A DNA stretch of 64,000 bases from NCBI GenBank assembly GCA_028571685.1, contig CM053143.1, forward strand, positions 136,124,829 to 136,188,828, written 5' to 3'. Below are positions 23,179-33,050 of this stretch, piece by piece. The first letter of the stretch is position 1. Each line of letters opens with the position of its first letter. The DNA comes from Heterohyrax brucei (taxonomy: Eukaryota; Chordata; Mammalia; Hyracoidea; Procaviidae). The notes under the pieces are model-generated. The model was not told the origin of the DNA, ran no database searches, and saw only the letters and a program-made list of their open reading frames with translations. The position numbers and the translations under genes are program-made.

Positions 23179-24391
23179 CTCAGCACTAGGATAAACCAAT
23201 TTGAAAGACATCATAGAATTCTCTAAAGAATGAAATCAAGACCCCTAACCACTACTCCTTTAGGTTCACCTTGATGAACAGTGAACATTTCTGATGAGCT
23301 CATTTGGTACTGTGCAGGGGAGACAGGTTAGGCACAGCACATGGCTGTGACTGAGGCCTTCTCCCACAGCAGCTGTAACAACATCATGGGCATGCTTTGG
23401 AAGGAATGGCTGTGCACGTGAGGACTAACTAAGAAGCTATGACATTGGGAGTCCAGGCCATTTGTTAGCAGAGGATTAGGGGAAAAAAAATCTCCTCTTT
23501 CCAGCAACCTAAGAACCATGCTCAGACCAACCTTAACCGTCAGCCTTGCAGACAGGCTTGATTCCAGGCTGTAGTGCCCAGCATCATTCAACACTGGGAC
23601 ACAGACACAGCCCTCACTGGGTCTATCAGAGACAGGATCAGAGATGCAGATGAGCCTTGTGGAGACAGCACTGGTCCTCTCTCCACAAGCACCTGGATGC
23701 ATCACCAGTCTTTGAGTCTGAATGAACTGGAACAGAAAAGCCTGAGATTGTTCAAGGGCAGGTGACCACTGGTAAGAGAGAAGGACATTTTTATGCTAAG
23801 CAAGACAAGGCCTCTATTCAATTCATATGGTCACAAATATGTGACCATATCTTACACCCTGATAAAGTTGATAAAAATACAAGCTACACAACATAAGCAT
23901 ATATAATTTCTAAAGAAATGGAAGCAAAGTGCATGATGTTTCTCAGTTAACACTATTACTTAGCATTTTCTTATGGCTTTAGATGTACTTGAAAGCATAA
24001 CATTAAGAAGTAATAATAATAATATTAGAGAGCACATACTTTTTATCTACTACTTGTTATATGAGGTAGTATTTTTTATTGTTGTTAACTGTCATCAGGG
24101 TGGCACCAACCAATGGAGGCATCATGTACAAAAGAACAGAATACTGACCAGACCTGCGCCATCCTCACACACATCAGTACGTTTCCTCCACCATTGTGGC
24201 ATTGTGCAGTGCCTCCCAACCTCAGCAACTCACCCTCCAGCATTGTGCTGTAAGATATTCCACTGTCCCTGCATTTAAACTACAGAATAAACAGTGACAG
24301 CATGGTGATTATAAAGAGGAAGAAACATAACTCGTGTTACTTCAATTCTGTCATCCTAAGTGATCATTTGGAAATTCTAATTTGAGTATAC
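23179..24391. other. No gene recognised
   Basis: A minus frame of 125 codons (23328-23705) and a plus frame of 101 codons (23973-24278) show no domain. An (ATA)n-like run lies near 24010. The part near 24075-24250 may be a decayed SINE of the second tRNA-derived type. Confidence 0.4.
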
Positions 24392-24557
24392 CAAAACAAA
24401 GCCAAACCAATTGCCATTGAGAAAATTCAAACTCATAGTAACTCTGCAGAATAGACTAGAACTGCCTCATAGAGTTTCAAAGGAGCAGCTGGTGGATTCT
24501 ACCTGCTGACATTTTGGTAGCAGATGAGCTCCAAACCACTGTACCACCACAGCTCCA
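24392..24557 (-). repeat. AfroSINE, short form
   Basis: 'aaaccaattgccattgagaa' to 'actgtaccaccacagctcc'. Confidence 0.75.
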
Positions 24558-25522
24558 AGTTAAGTATATACCACCTGAATTTGGAAATCATCTGAAGAAT
24601 AGATTTGACATACCAAAGACTAATGACCAAAGACTCAGCAAGTTGTAGAAGGAGATTATATGTGAAAAAAGCAACAACCAAATAAAATCTGTTGCTGTTG
24701 AGTTAGTTCCTACTCTTAGAGACCCTATAGGACAGAGGAGAACTGGTGCACAGGGTTTCCAAGGAACGCTGGTGGATTTGAACTGCTGACTTTTCAGTGA
24801 GCAGCTGAACCGCTGAGCCACCAGTGCTCCAAAAAAGGCAAAAGTCATTAAAAAGACAGGAAAGCAAGAAAAGACCAAAGTGGATGTCAGAAGATAGTCT
24901 GGAAATTGCTCTTGAATAGAGTAGTTAAAGCAAATGCTACAGCAAAGAAATGATGAAATAAAAGAGCTGAATAAAAGGTTTCAAAGACGGCTCAAGAAAA
25001 CAAGCAAATTGTTACAGTGAAAAGTGCAAAGATCTGGAGTTACAAAACCAAAGGGGAAGAAAAAACATTCAGAATTTCTCAAGCTCAAAGAACTGAAGAA
25101 AAAAATTCATATTTAGACTCATTTCAAAGAAAAATGACCCAAAAGAATATAGAAACTATGGAACAATATTACTAATATCATACACAAGTAAACATTGCTG
25201 GAGGTAACTGAAAAATGGTTGCAGCAGTACATCAACAGGGAACTGCCAGAAATTCAAGCTGGATTCAGAAGAGAATGTGGAATGAGGGATATCACGGCTG
25301 CTATCAGGTGGATCTTGGCTAAAAGGAGAGAATACCAGAAAGATGTTGATCTGTGTTGCACTGACTATGTAAAGGCATATGACTATGTCAACCACAGCAA
25401 ATTACACATCACATTGCAAAGAGGGGGGATTCCAGAACACTTAACTGCGTTCTGACAGAATCTGTACCTACACCTAGAGGTGGTAGGAACAGAAGTTATA
25501 TCTCAGTATGAAGTTAACCAGT
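24558..25522 (+). pseudogene. RTE LINE reverse-transcriptase remnant
   Basis: This is a decayed RTE-clade LINE on the plus strand. The linker before the RT domain is readable around 24840-25120, and the RT domain is open at 25195-25455 (86 codons). There 'QAGFRRECGMRDITAAIRW' and 'DYVKAYDYVNHSKL' are visible; the latter contains the RT motif A aspartate context. Compared with the long copy at 36246-39045, a segment between linker and RT is missing and an AfroSINE (24680-24832) interrupts it. No endonuclease or YxDD part remains. It ends at an LTR beginning at 25523. It is not expressed as a protein as far as the frames show. Confidence 0.8.
24680..24832 (-). repeat. AfroSINE nested in RTE
   Basis: 'gttgctgttgagttagttcc' to 'tgagccaccagtgctcc'. 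RTE text continues on both sides ('gtagaaggagattatatgtg' and 'cattaaaaagacaggaaagc'). Confidence 0.8.
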
Positions 25523-26025
25523 TGTTATGGATTGAATTGTGTCACCCTCAAACTGTGTGTCAACCTGGCTAGGCCTTGATTCCTGGCATTTGTGTGATTG
25601 TCTACCATTTCATCATTTGACTGATTTCCCTATGCATTGCATACCCTACCTCTGTGATGTTAATGAGGCAGGAATAGCAGCAGCTTTGTTAGTGAGAGGG
25701 GAGTAAATTTACCACAGCAGGCTGTATCTTGAGTCAGTCTCTTCTGAGATATAAGAGAAGCAAAAAGAGAGATGGGAGACCGAATACTAGGAACAGAGCC
25801 CATCCTTTGGACTTGGGGATCCCATGCTGAGAAGCTTCTAGATGGTAAGAAGGTGGATCCCTAACAACAAGGACCTTCTCCCAGAGCCCACAGAGAGAGA
25901 AGGCCTTCTCCTGGAGCTGCTGCCCTGAGTTCTTCTAGCCTCCTAAATTGTGAGAAAATAAATTTCTCTGTTAAAGCCATCCATTTGTGGTATTTCTGTT
26001 ACAGCAGCACTAGATGACAAAGACA
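25523..26025 (+). repeat. Solo LTR (ERVL/MaLR-type)
   Basis: It starts 'tgttatggattgaattgtgt' and ends 'cagcactagatgacaaagaca', TG...CA. An AATAAA-like signal 'aaaataaatttctctg' precedes the end, as in LTRs at 8893 and 56186. No internal sequence is attached. Confidence 0.7.
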
Positions 26026-26119
26026 TCAGGCATAAAAATAGCTGAAATAGCCAGCTTCTGCCTTACACAACGTACAGTGAAAGATGCAGCTTTAGAACTT
26101 TCCCCCTTGAAGAGATAAG

Positions 26120-26665
26120 CAGATTGACAACTAAGTCCACGAACTTAATTGTTCTAAGTGCTACGTAACTCATTGCCATGGTCAACTTGGAAGTACTCCC
26201 ACTGGGAAGCTATGCACCAACACCAGCACCTAGTCCACCCTTCAAAGCAATTTTGGAACTGGTTTTGGAATGGCCATTGTACGTGACGACAAGATGGCAA
26301 GTTGGTGAACTTAACTGTATAGCTGTCTGTGAGGGAGTTTGTAGCCAGTAAACAAATAACTGTATTGGAACACCCTCCCTACTCACCTGATCCAGACCCC
26401 AAAGACTTTTTTCTTTACCTCGAGGTAAAGGAAATACTAAAGGAAGACATGTTGGTGACATTCAGGACATCAAGGGTAATATGATGACAGCTCTAATGGC
26501 CATTCCAGAAAAAGAGTGCCAAAACTGCCACGAAGTGTGGACTAGGTGCTGGTATCACTGCATACCTTCCCAAGGGAAGTACTTCAAAGGTGACCACAGC
26601 AATATTCAGCTATGAGTTACGCAGCACTTTCTCCAGAATGAGTTCATGAACTTAACTGTCAGTCT
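26120..26665 (+). mobile_element. Mariner-like element with long inverted repeats
   Basis: The centre reads as the end of a mariner transposase: 'HPPYSPDPDPKDFFLYLEVK' at about 26367-26426 includes the PYSPDL-x-P-x-D-F context of the third catalytic aspartate. The flanks are inverted repeats of about 170-210 bp: 26122-26277 ('tgcaccaacaccagcaccta', 'ggaatggccattg') reads backwards in 26495-26664 ('atggccattccagaa', 'actaggtgctggtatcactg'). The right arm also reads as the C-terminal coding end ('QNCHEVWTRCWYHCIPSQGK'), so the left arm is an inverted copy of coding sequence. A second copy with the same build lies at 57316-57862. It may correspond to MARNA; that is from memory. Confidence 0.75.
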
Positions 26666-26703
26666 TAGTATGTCCAAAAGTTGTAGAGAAGGGTATTACC
26701 TAG

Positions 26704-28350
26704 TGTCTTAGTCAGCTGGTACTGCTCCAAGAGAAAATGCCACCAGTGGAAGGCTTCATGAAGAGAAACTTTTGTTGTCACAGTCTGGTAAGCCACAAAC
26801 CCATTCATTAGTTACAAGTCCATGCAATATAAGAAATCATCACACTCTGATAGGCCAAGGGTCAAAATCCAAGGAAGAGCATCTCAGCACAGGAACCTCA
26901 GGTCCAAAGGATGTGCTCTGCTCTCAATCATGCTTTCTTGGTGACATGAGCTTCCCAGCTTCTTCTGCTCACTTCTCTCCTTTTGTAAATTGAGTCCTGC
27001 CTCACTAACACAACTGCAGCCCATTCTCCATCACCAATGTAACAGACGCAGGATTCATAACACATGGGAGGAATGGCACCATATTGGGACTCCTAACCAA
27101 GTCCAATAAACACATTTGGGGGGACACAGTTTAATCCATGACATCCCATTCTTTGGCACCACAAAAAACGTATCATTAGAACATACAAAACAGTCTTCAT
27201 TCATAGCATAGCAACAATCTTCAGTCCAAATCCAAAATCCATAAATTTCTGCTCAACTGTGAAATTCAGAACACATGTTATCATTCCAAAACACTGCGAT
27301 AGAAAGACAGGCACGAATTACACATTTTCATTACAAATGGAGAAATTGCAGGGAAAGGCATAGCATACATCAAGCAAATTATCAGAACACATATCATTAG
27401 ATTTCATGGCTTCAAAAACAATACTCCAAATTCTGAGACATTTTATAACCCTTCCCTTCAGACTCTAGGTACTGGCCACAACCTCCAGATTCTGAGTGGA
27501 GGCCCCTTGGCTTCAGCTGCACCTTCCAGGCCCACGTGGACAACAACTCTGCCTCCTTGACTTTAGGTGAACCCTAAGCCCAAATGAGTGGCAATTCCAC
27601 CCTTACAAATACAGAAAGCCCCCGCTCCACCCTTTCATGGCCAAACCTGCTGAGACTGAGGCAGCTCAGTCTCTCGTCAACCTTGTCTCATCAGCTTCTG
27701 CTTCCTAGGGCCTTATGGCCTGGACTTCAAGCCCACATATGCCCTGCAGGGGCAAGTCTTCCAAAGCTCCATAGCTCCACCTATTCAAGCGCCCAAAGGC
27801 ACCCCAACTCCATCAAGTAGTCTCCTGCACACAGGAACTCAGCTCTCTTGTTCTGTGGGTCAGCAAGCCTAGCTCTACCTATTCAAGTGCTTAGAGGGAC
27901 CCCACTCCACCAGGAAGCCTCCTGAGCACCAGCATTAAGCATTCTCATTTCATGGATTGGCTCCTGGTTCTGCAGCTGCCTGTTTACTGCTGCTGTTGCC
28001 TTTTGCACCACCTGCTACCTTCTCAGCTGCTAGCAGTTCTCTTGAGTTCCTTCTTCCATCCATTCACAGTTTCAAAAAGAAAAGCTTCCATATTTTAGGT
28101 ATTTTTTAGAGAAATACCCCACTCCCAATACCATTTTACTCACCTGTTACTGCTCCAACAGAAAATACCACCAGTGGAACGCTTCATGAAGAGAAACTTT
28201 TATTGTCACAGTCCAGTAAGCCACAAATCCATTCTTAAGTTACAAATGCATTTGGTCTGAGAAACCATCAAAGTCTGGTATGCATCTCAGCACAGGAACA
28301 TCATTCCATCAAGAGAGCAGCAGCGAGAGCAGAGCATGTCCTTGAGCATG
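26704..28350 (-). mobile_element. MaLR-type LTR retrotransposon with two LTRs
   Basis: The 3' LTR is 26704-27133 (TG...CA on the plus strand: 'tgtcttagtcagctggtact' to 'ttaatccatgaca'). The internal part is 27134-28144, about 1 kb with no coding frame. The 5' LTR starts at 28145 and is cut short. Next to the 3' LTR, the minus strand has a purine-rich 'aaagaatggga', a plausible polypurine tract. Lack of gag/pol and the size fit the non-autonomous MaLR group, which is mobilised by ERVL. Confidence 0.7.
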
Positions 28351-28535
28351 TGCTGAGATGCTCTCCTTGACTTTGGACTCTTAGCCTACTGGACTGTGAT
28401 GATTTATCACGCTAAACAGATTTGTAACTCATGAATTGATCTGTGGCTTACCGGACTGTGACAATAAAAAGTTTCTCATCACGAAGCCTTCCACTTGTGG
28501 CATTTTCTGCTGGAGCTGTACCAGGAGACTCAAAC
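28343..28535 (+). repeat. Inverted LTR fragment facing the MaLR 5' LTR
   Basis: 'atctgtggcttaccggactg' and 'gaagccttccacttgtggca' are the reverse complement of text in the truncated 5' LTR at 28145-28290. The two arms are head to head with a short spacer, forming a natural long hairpin. Confidence 0.8.
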
Positions 28536-28544
28536 ACCTACACA

Positions 28545-29180
28545 ACAAAAAATGCAAGGAAATGGAAGCTTACCTAGAAAAAGAATCTCATTTTGAAGAA
28601 GAATGCCAAGAGAAAGGAAGAAAGGTACTGACCTGACATTGTTAGAAGAAATTGAAAGCATAAAATCTGAAAACTTCAGTCATTTTCACCAAGAACTCGA
28701 CCCTCAGTGTAAAGCCATAGATCCAATAACATCACCTTCACTTTCATTCAACCATTCTTTCTTATTTTTCTGGAAGAAAACCCTCCGAACTTTTTACTGG
28801 CTAAAAAAGGAAATCCCTGGTGACAATGTGCTAGAGAAAAATCTTTACCAGAGGACATGTGAAATGAGATTTTATAAATCCCTGCCAAAATTATCACCAC
28901 ATTTAAGACTTTTCATAACTATTTGTAGACTAGTTGTTTCATGTGGAAGAAAGTCTTTCAAATTAAAAGCCACAAAGGGTTCTTCCACCCACTTCAGAGT
29001 GGAGACAGACTGACAAACCTGGCTGTAGAAACAACTGAATGTGAATATGCATAAATGATTGACACAGCAAACTTGCAGAAATTTAGACTAGAAAATTAAG
29101 ATTCTAATGCTATTACTCATTGCGGCAACAAACTAATGTATAGGAATAACTTTTCCTGTTTCAAAAACTACATTAATATG
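28545..29180 (+). pseudogene. Fossil hAT-like transposase C-terminus
   Basis: Two overlapping frames (28436-28636, 66 codons; 28603-29013, 136 codons) join by a shift near 28620. The second contains 'LRLFITICRLVVSCGRKSFK', which resembles the hAT dimerisation segment (pattern S-x-C-x-E/R-x-x-F-S-K-L-K). In a third frame just downstream, 'RLTNLAVETTECEYA' looks like the 'RL-x-x-L-A-x-x-x-x-E' helix that follows it in hAT proteins. The first frame begins inside LTR sequence, so its start is not real. No zinc finger or catalytic part is seen. This could be an old hAT transposon or a dead copy of a hAT-derived host gene; chance similarity is not excluded. Confidence 0.45.
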
Positions 29181-29657
29181 ATTTAAAAAGAACTCATTAC
29201 TTATTTTTCTCTTTTGTACTGTAATTTTGTGGAATGATTATACATATAAGGTTCACTTAAAAAATCATTTTCACTGGCAAAAATATATATATTCCATTGT
29301 GCCTCAAAAGGTTTTCATTGCCTAATTTTCATAAACAGATAGCCAGGCTTTTCTTCCTTGTCTGTCTGAGTCTGAAAGCTCTGTGGCAACCTATCCACCA
29401 TTGGTAACCCAGCTGGTATTTGAAATATCAATTGCATAGGTTCCAGCATCCTCACAACATACAAGCCACCACAGCATGACAAACTGACAGACAGGTGGCA
29501 GAGGTATTATTACCTGTGTTCTGGAAATGGGTTCAGTTTTGAGGGTTTATATTCTAGATAAAGAAACTAAAGCACAAGGAGGTTATGTAACTTGCCCACT
29601 GACAAAAAACTAGTAAATAAAGATCTGGTGTTCATACTTGAACCCAAGTGGTATGAC
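29181..29657. repeat. Unassigned, with possible SINE and MIR debris
   Basis: 29335-29520 ('acatacaagccaccacagca', 'aaactgacagacaggtggc') resembles the second tRNA-derived SINE in reverse. 29560-29650 ('aaagaaactaaagcacaagg') resembles MIR. Both are weak. Confidence 0.35.
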
Positions 29658-29822
29658 TTAGAAAACGCTGGTGGCATCGTGGTTAAGACCTATAGCAGCT
29701 AAAGAAAAGTTTGGCAGTTCAAATCCACCAGGCACTCTTTCTTAACTCTATGGAGCAGTGCCAATCTGTTCAGCAGAGTTGGTTTGAGTTGAAACTGACT
29801 GATGTGGGTTTTCTTTTTTTGG
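29658..29822 (+). repeat. AfroSINE, short form
   Basis: 'gaaaacgctggtggcatcgt' to 'gatgtgggttttctttt'. Confidence 0.8.
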
Positions 29823-30394
29823 TCTGACTATAAAGTTCATGCTCTCAATTTTGTAGACAAATAATATTTCCTCATTCTCCTATAGTGGTACTTTTCATTT
29901 TCTCCTATTTTGCTCTATATAAACATCCAGTGAAAAACAACCTTGCATATTTATTTTTGAAAGTCAGTTGAACTTTTTAACTTAAATCCTGAATTTCATA
30001 TTTTGTTGAACTTTGTCACTTTTAATTTAGACTTACATGAGACTTGGGGAGACCTTGATTCTGTGATGTAAATTTTCCACTCCCCAGCTTTGTGTCATTT
30101 GGAAATTTCACCTACTCACGTTCTTCAAACAAATATTTTATCAAAAACTGAACCAGGACAGGACAAAGGCCCACATATTTTGGTTCCTGCCTTCTCTCCA
30201 GCGTCTCTCACTCTTTCTTTTGGTACTACCTGGATGACCAACCCTCTGAGATCCAGCATTAGGTGGGGTGTAGGGATTCTCAAAAACAGAAGTGGTAGAA
30301 GAACCCTAAACTCCACACTGAGTCCTTGAGGGTCTCTGCTTCCTCAACAATCATCTACTGCTAATTTCCCGCATCAAAAAAGAAAAGAAAAGAA
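29823..30394. other. No gene or repeat recognised
   Basis: Frames of 63-79 codons on both strands without a domain. Confidence 0.45.
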
Positions 30395-30470
30395 ACATGA
30401 AACCCACTGCTGTGGAGTCAATTGTGACTCAGAAACCCTATAGGACAAAGTAGAACTGCTCCATAGGGCT
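30395..30470 (-). repeat. AfroSINE 3' fragment
   Basis: 'gaaacccactgctgtggagt' to 'gaactgctccatagggct'. Confidence 0.7.
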
Positions 30471-30544
30471 AACCTCCCCAAGCTTCTACAAAATTCTGCC
30501 CACTGTCTTTTTTCTCTTTATCTGCTTTTAGTACCCTCTAGTCG

Positions 30545-30680
30545 CATCTCTGGTGGCACAGTACTTAACAGTTACATCTGTTAAACAGAAGGTCATCTGT
30601 TCAAATCCACCAGATGCTCTTCAGAAACTATATAGGGTCACTGTAAGTCAGAGTCCACTCAACAGCAACAAGTCAGGCCT
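30545..30680 (+). repeat. AfroSINE, internally deleted
   Basis: 'gcatctctggtggcacagta' to 'ccactcaacagcaacaagt'; the 'ggggcagttctactctgtcc' block is missing. Confidence 0.75.
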
Positions 30681-30696
30681 TTTGGCTTCTTTATGA

Positions 30697-30865
30697 GGGA
30701 TTCCTGGTAGTGAGGTAATTAAGTGCTTGGCTGCTTAACCAAAAGATTCGCTGTTAGAACCCACCAGTCACTCTTTGAAAACCCTATGGGGCAGTTCCAT
30801 TCTGTCCTGCATGGTAGCAATGAGTCAGCATCAACTCTATAGCAGTGGCTTTGGTTTTCAGTTTC
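30697..30865 (+). repeat. AfroSINE, short form
   Basis: 'ggattcctggtagtgaggta' to 'agcagtggctttggttttc'. Confidence 0.8.
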
Positions 30866-30901
30866 TGGCTTCTTCATGTGTAGCTGCACCTCTGGACTGG
30901 C

Positions 30902-31070
30902 TGAAAACCCTGGCGGCACAATGGTTAAGTGCTATGGCTGCTAACCGGTTGGCAGTTCAAATTCACCGGGTGCTCCTTAGAAACTCGATGGTGCAGTTCT
31001 ACTCTGTCCTGTAGGGTCACCATGAGTTGGAATCAACTCAATGGCAGTGGGTTTAGGTTTTTTTTTTTCT
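30902..31070 (+). repeat. AfroSINE, short form
   Basis: 'gaaaaccctggcggcacaat' to 'atggcagtgggtttaggttt' with a T run. It is the third plus-strand AfroSINE in about 525 bp. Confidence 0.85.
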
Positions 31071-31197
31071 TTCCTGGACCGGCTCAAAATAAAAAAATTA
31101 ATGGTGGAACATAAAAAAACCTTCAGAAATCAAGAGTACAGAATACTGTTGGGTTTCTTGAGGATTCCAAAAACGAAATCAGTTCTGTTTCAATTCA

Positions 31198-31397
31198 TTG
31201 CCAGTCAGTTTAGTTTCAACCCATGGTGACCCATGTGTCTGAGAGCAGAACTGCTCCTCACAGGGCTTTCAGTGGCTGTGACCTTTCAGCAGTAGATCAC
31301 CCAGTCTTTGTCTTAAAACACCTCTGGGTAAGGCCAAACCAACAACTTCTCAGTTAGTAGATGAGCACTTAACCATCTGCGCCACCCAAGGACTTCT
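31198..31397 (-). repeat. AfroSINE, form with extra middle block
   Basis: 'cattgccagtcagtttagtt', 'cagcagtagatcacccagtc', 'ctgcgccacccaaggacttc'. Confidence 0.7.
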
Positions 31398-31408
31398 GTT
31401 TTCAGGAT

Positions 31409-31745
31409 TGTTGTTGTTGGTAGGTGCCGCTGAGTAGGTTCTGACTCATAGCAATCGTATGCATAATAGAACGAAACACTGCCCAGTGTCACACCATGCC
31501 CGCAATCATCTCTACGCTTAGACTCATTGTTGCAGCCACTGTGTCAACCTATCTCATTGAGAGTCTTCCTTTGTCTCATTGACCCTCCACTTTACCAAAT
31601 ATGATGTCTTTCTCCAGCAAGTGGTCCCTCGTGTCAACATGTCCAAGTATGTAAAACACAGTCTTGCCATCTTCGCACCCAGGAAACCCTCTGATTATAC
31701 TTTTTCCAGGACAGATGTTTGTTCTCTTGGCAGTGATCAATAAAC
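31409..31745 (-). mobile_element. RTE LINE 3' end
   Basis: It begins 'ttgttgttgttggtaggtgc' (reverse of the CAA tail) and runs through 'actgcccagtgtcacaccat', 'tgatgtctttctccagcaag' and 'catgtccaagtatgtaaaac'. It is collinear with 36246-36570 and 5'-truncated. Confidence 0.8.
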
Positions 31746-32373
31746 ACCAATGGTAGTGTAGACAGCGGCAGTAATTTTTGGCTCCATAGACATAAACCAG
31801 ATCACCAAGGCAGTCAGGAGAGTGAGGAGGGGACCAAGGACCCAATCCTGACCACTAATTATCTAAAGGACCAGCAAAGGAAAGAAGAGCCTGAAGAATA
31901 AAAAGAGACAGTCAGAGCTCTGGGATGTCTGAGAACCAGAACCTAGCCAAAGTGTGACAGCTTTGGGAGGCCGATTCCAGAGGGATCAGCTAGAAGAAAG
32001 ACTGTAGCGGAAGTGGGAGACGTGTGAAGAAGATTGAGAAAGTTTGTCAGTAAATGAAGTTTTTAGTGGGCGCGCGCCCTGAGTTATAAGAATAGACATT
32101 AGATGGAACTTGAGGGTCACATGAAGACTTTTTTTTCAGTGATGAGGTTTACGTGAAGATGTTTAAAACTTCGGAGGAGCGAACTAACCAGAGAGAGATG
32201 ATTAGAAAAACAGTGAGAATGGAAAGAAAATGGTGTGAAGGCCCTGGGGAAGGAAGAGGGACTCTACTGTCGCATGCAGTTGGTCAGAGGCGGGTCCCAA
32301 GATCACTTTTAGGACAGGGACCCCTCGGTACCAACCCACCTCCTTTCAGGGCCGGCTCCTTCGCAGCACGTGA
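31746..32373. other. Unassigned, flanking the CpG-rich segment
   Basis: No repeat recognised. A GC palindrome 'ggcgcgcgcc' lies at about 32069-32078. A plus frame of 81 codons at 32153 has no domain. This is one of the longer stretches that may be unique DNA. Confidence 0.45.
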
Positions 32374-32392
32374 CAATGGTGCCCTCTACTGG
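32374..32392 (-). promoter_or_regulatory. CTCF-like motif 1
   Basis: The plus-strand core at 32381-32392 reads 'gccctctactgg', which fits the reverse complement of the CTCF core CCASYAGRKGGC at all 12 positions. The minus strand is the motif's forward strand. Confidence 0.55.
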
Positions 32393-32439
32393 CAATAATC
32401 AGCATCACAGGGCTCCTGGAGCCCTGTTTCTGAGACAAC

Positions 32440-32960
32440 ACACAAGGCGGCAAGGCAGGACTGCGAGTCGCGCGCACGCACAGGGGCGACTCTAGGGATA
32501 AAACTCAAACCACAAACGTTGTGAAGGCAAAAGCTCCTTGGATGTGGGACGTTGTCAGCCTTCCCCGCATGTCTCCTTGGCGAGGAGAAAAATAAAATCA
32601 AACCAACTGGGCTAATTATCCAAAGCAACGGTTCTGCCCAGAGTCGTAAAAACATCCACGCCTGAGTCAGTGCCCGTTGTGACCTGCCAGGCGCCGAGCA
32701 CCTGTAGGCGGTGCGGCACAGCGGGCATCTGGGAGACGCTGGGGCCTGAGCCTGGCGGCGAAGCGCACGGGAAGGGAGGAAAAAGTGAGACCGGCGCGGA
32801 GAGGAGGCATCAGCTGCACGATGCTGCCATCTACCGGGTAGATCCCGAAAGGCTCCGCCTGTCTGCACTGCAGGGAGGCCGCGCGCATCTCAACAGTAGC
32901 ATCCGTCGACTTAGGTGGAGTTCACTCTGAGTCACAGCGACGCTACAGGACAGAGGAGAA
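32440..32960. promoter_or_regulatory. CpG-rich segment, candidate CpG island
   Basis: Unlike the CpG-poor surroundings, this stretch has dense CpGs, for example 'gcgagtcgcgcgcacgcaca', 'ggcgccgagcacctgtagg', 'gaccggcgcggagaggagg' and 'gaggccgcgcgcatctcaac'. An AP-1-like 'tgagtcag' lies near 32663. Open frames on both strands (up to 160 codons at 32386-32868, minus) are expected from GC richness and show no known domain. It could be a promoter of an unannotated transcript or an orphan CpG island. No TATA box or splice donor pair is clear. Confidence 0.5.
32820..32840 (-). promoter_or_regulatory. CTCF-like motif 2
   Basis: 'gccatctaccgg' at 32826-32837 fits the same CTCF core with one mismatch and in the same orientation as motif 1, 445 bp away. 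Confidence 0.45.
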
Positions 32961-33050
32961 CGTCTCAGCGCGTTTCCAAGGGGCTAATGGATTCGAACTG
33001 CCTACGTTTCAGTTAGCAGCTGAACCCTTAACCATGACGCCACCAACAGT
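32899..33050 (-). repeat. AfroSINE, CpG-rich copy
   Basis: 'cacagcgacgctacaggaca', 'cgtttccaaggggctaatgg', 'accatgacgccaccaaca'. It keeps more CpGs than other copies, which could mean a young copy or one in an unmethylated region. Confidence 0.75.

Noticed and set aside
23328..23705. 125-codon minus-strand frame
   Set aside because: No homology recognised and no splice or promoter signal; treated as chance.
30545..31070. Regularly spaced similar units that could suggest a tandem or CRISPR-like array
   Set aside because: The units are three separate AfroSINEs with different lengths and spacers; the DNA is mammalian.
32386..32868. 160-codon minus-strand frame in the CpG-rich segment
   Set aside because: GC-rich DNA lacks stop codons by chance, and the translation has no domain and is matched by frames on the other strand.
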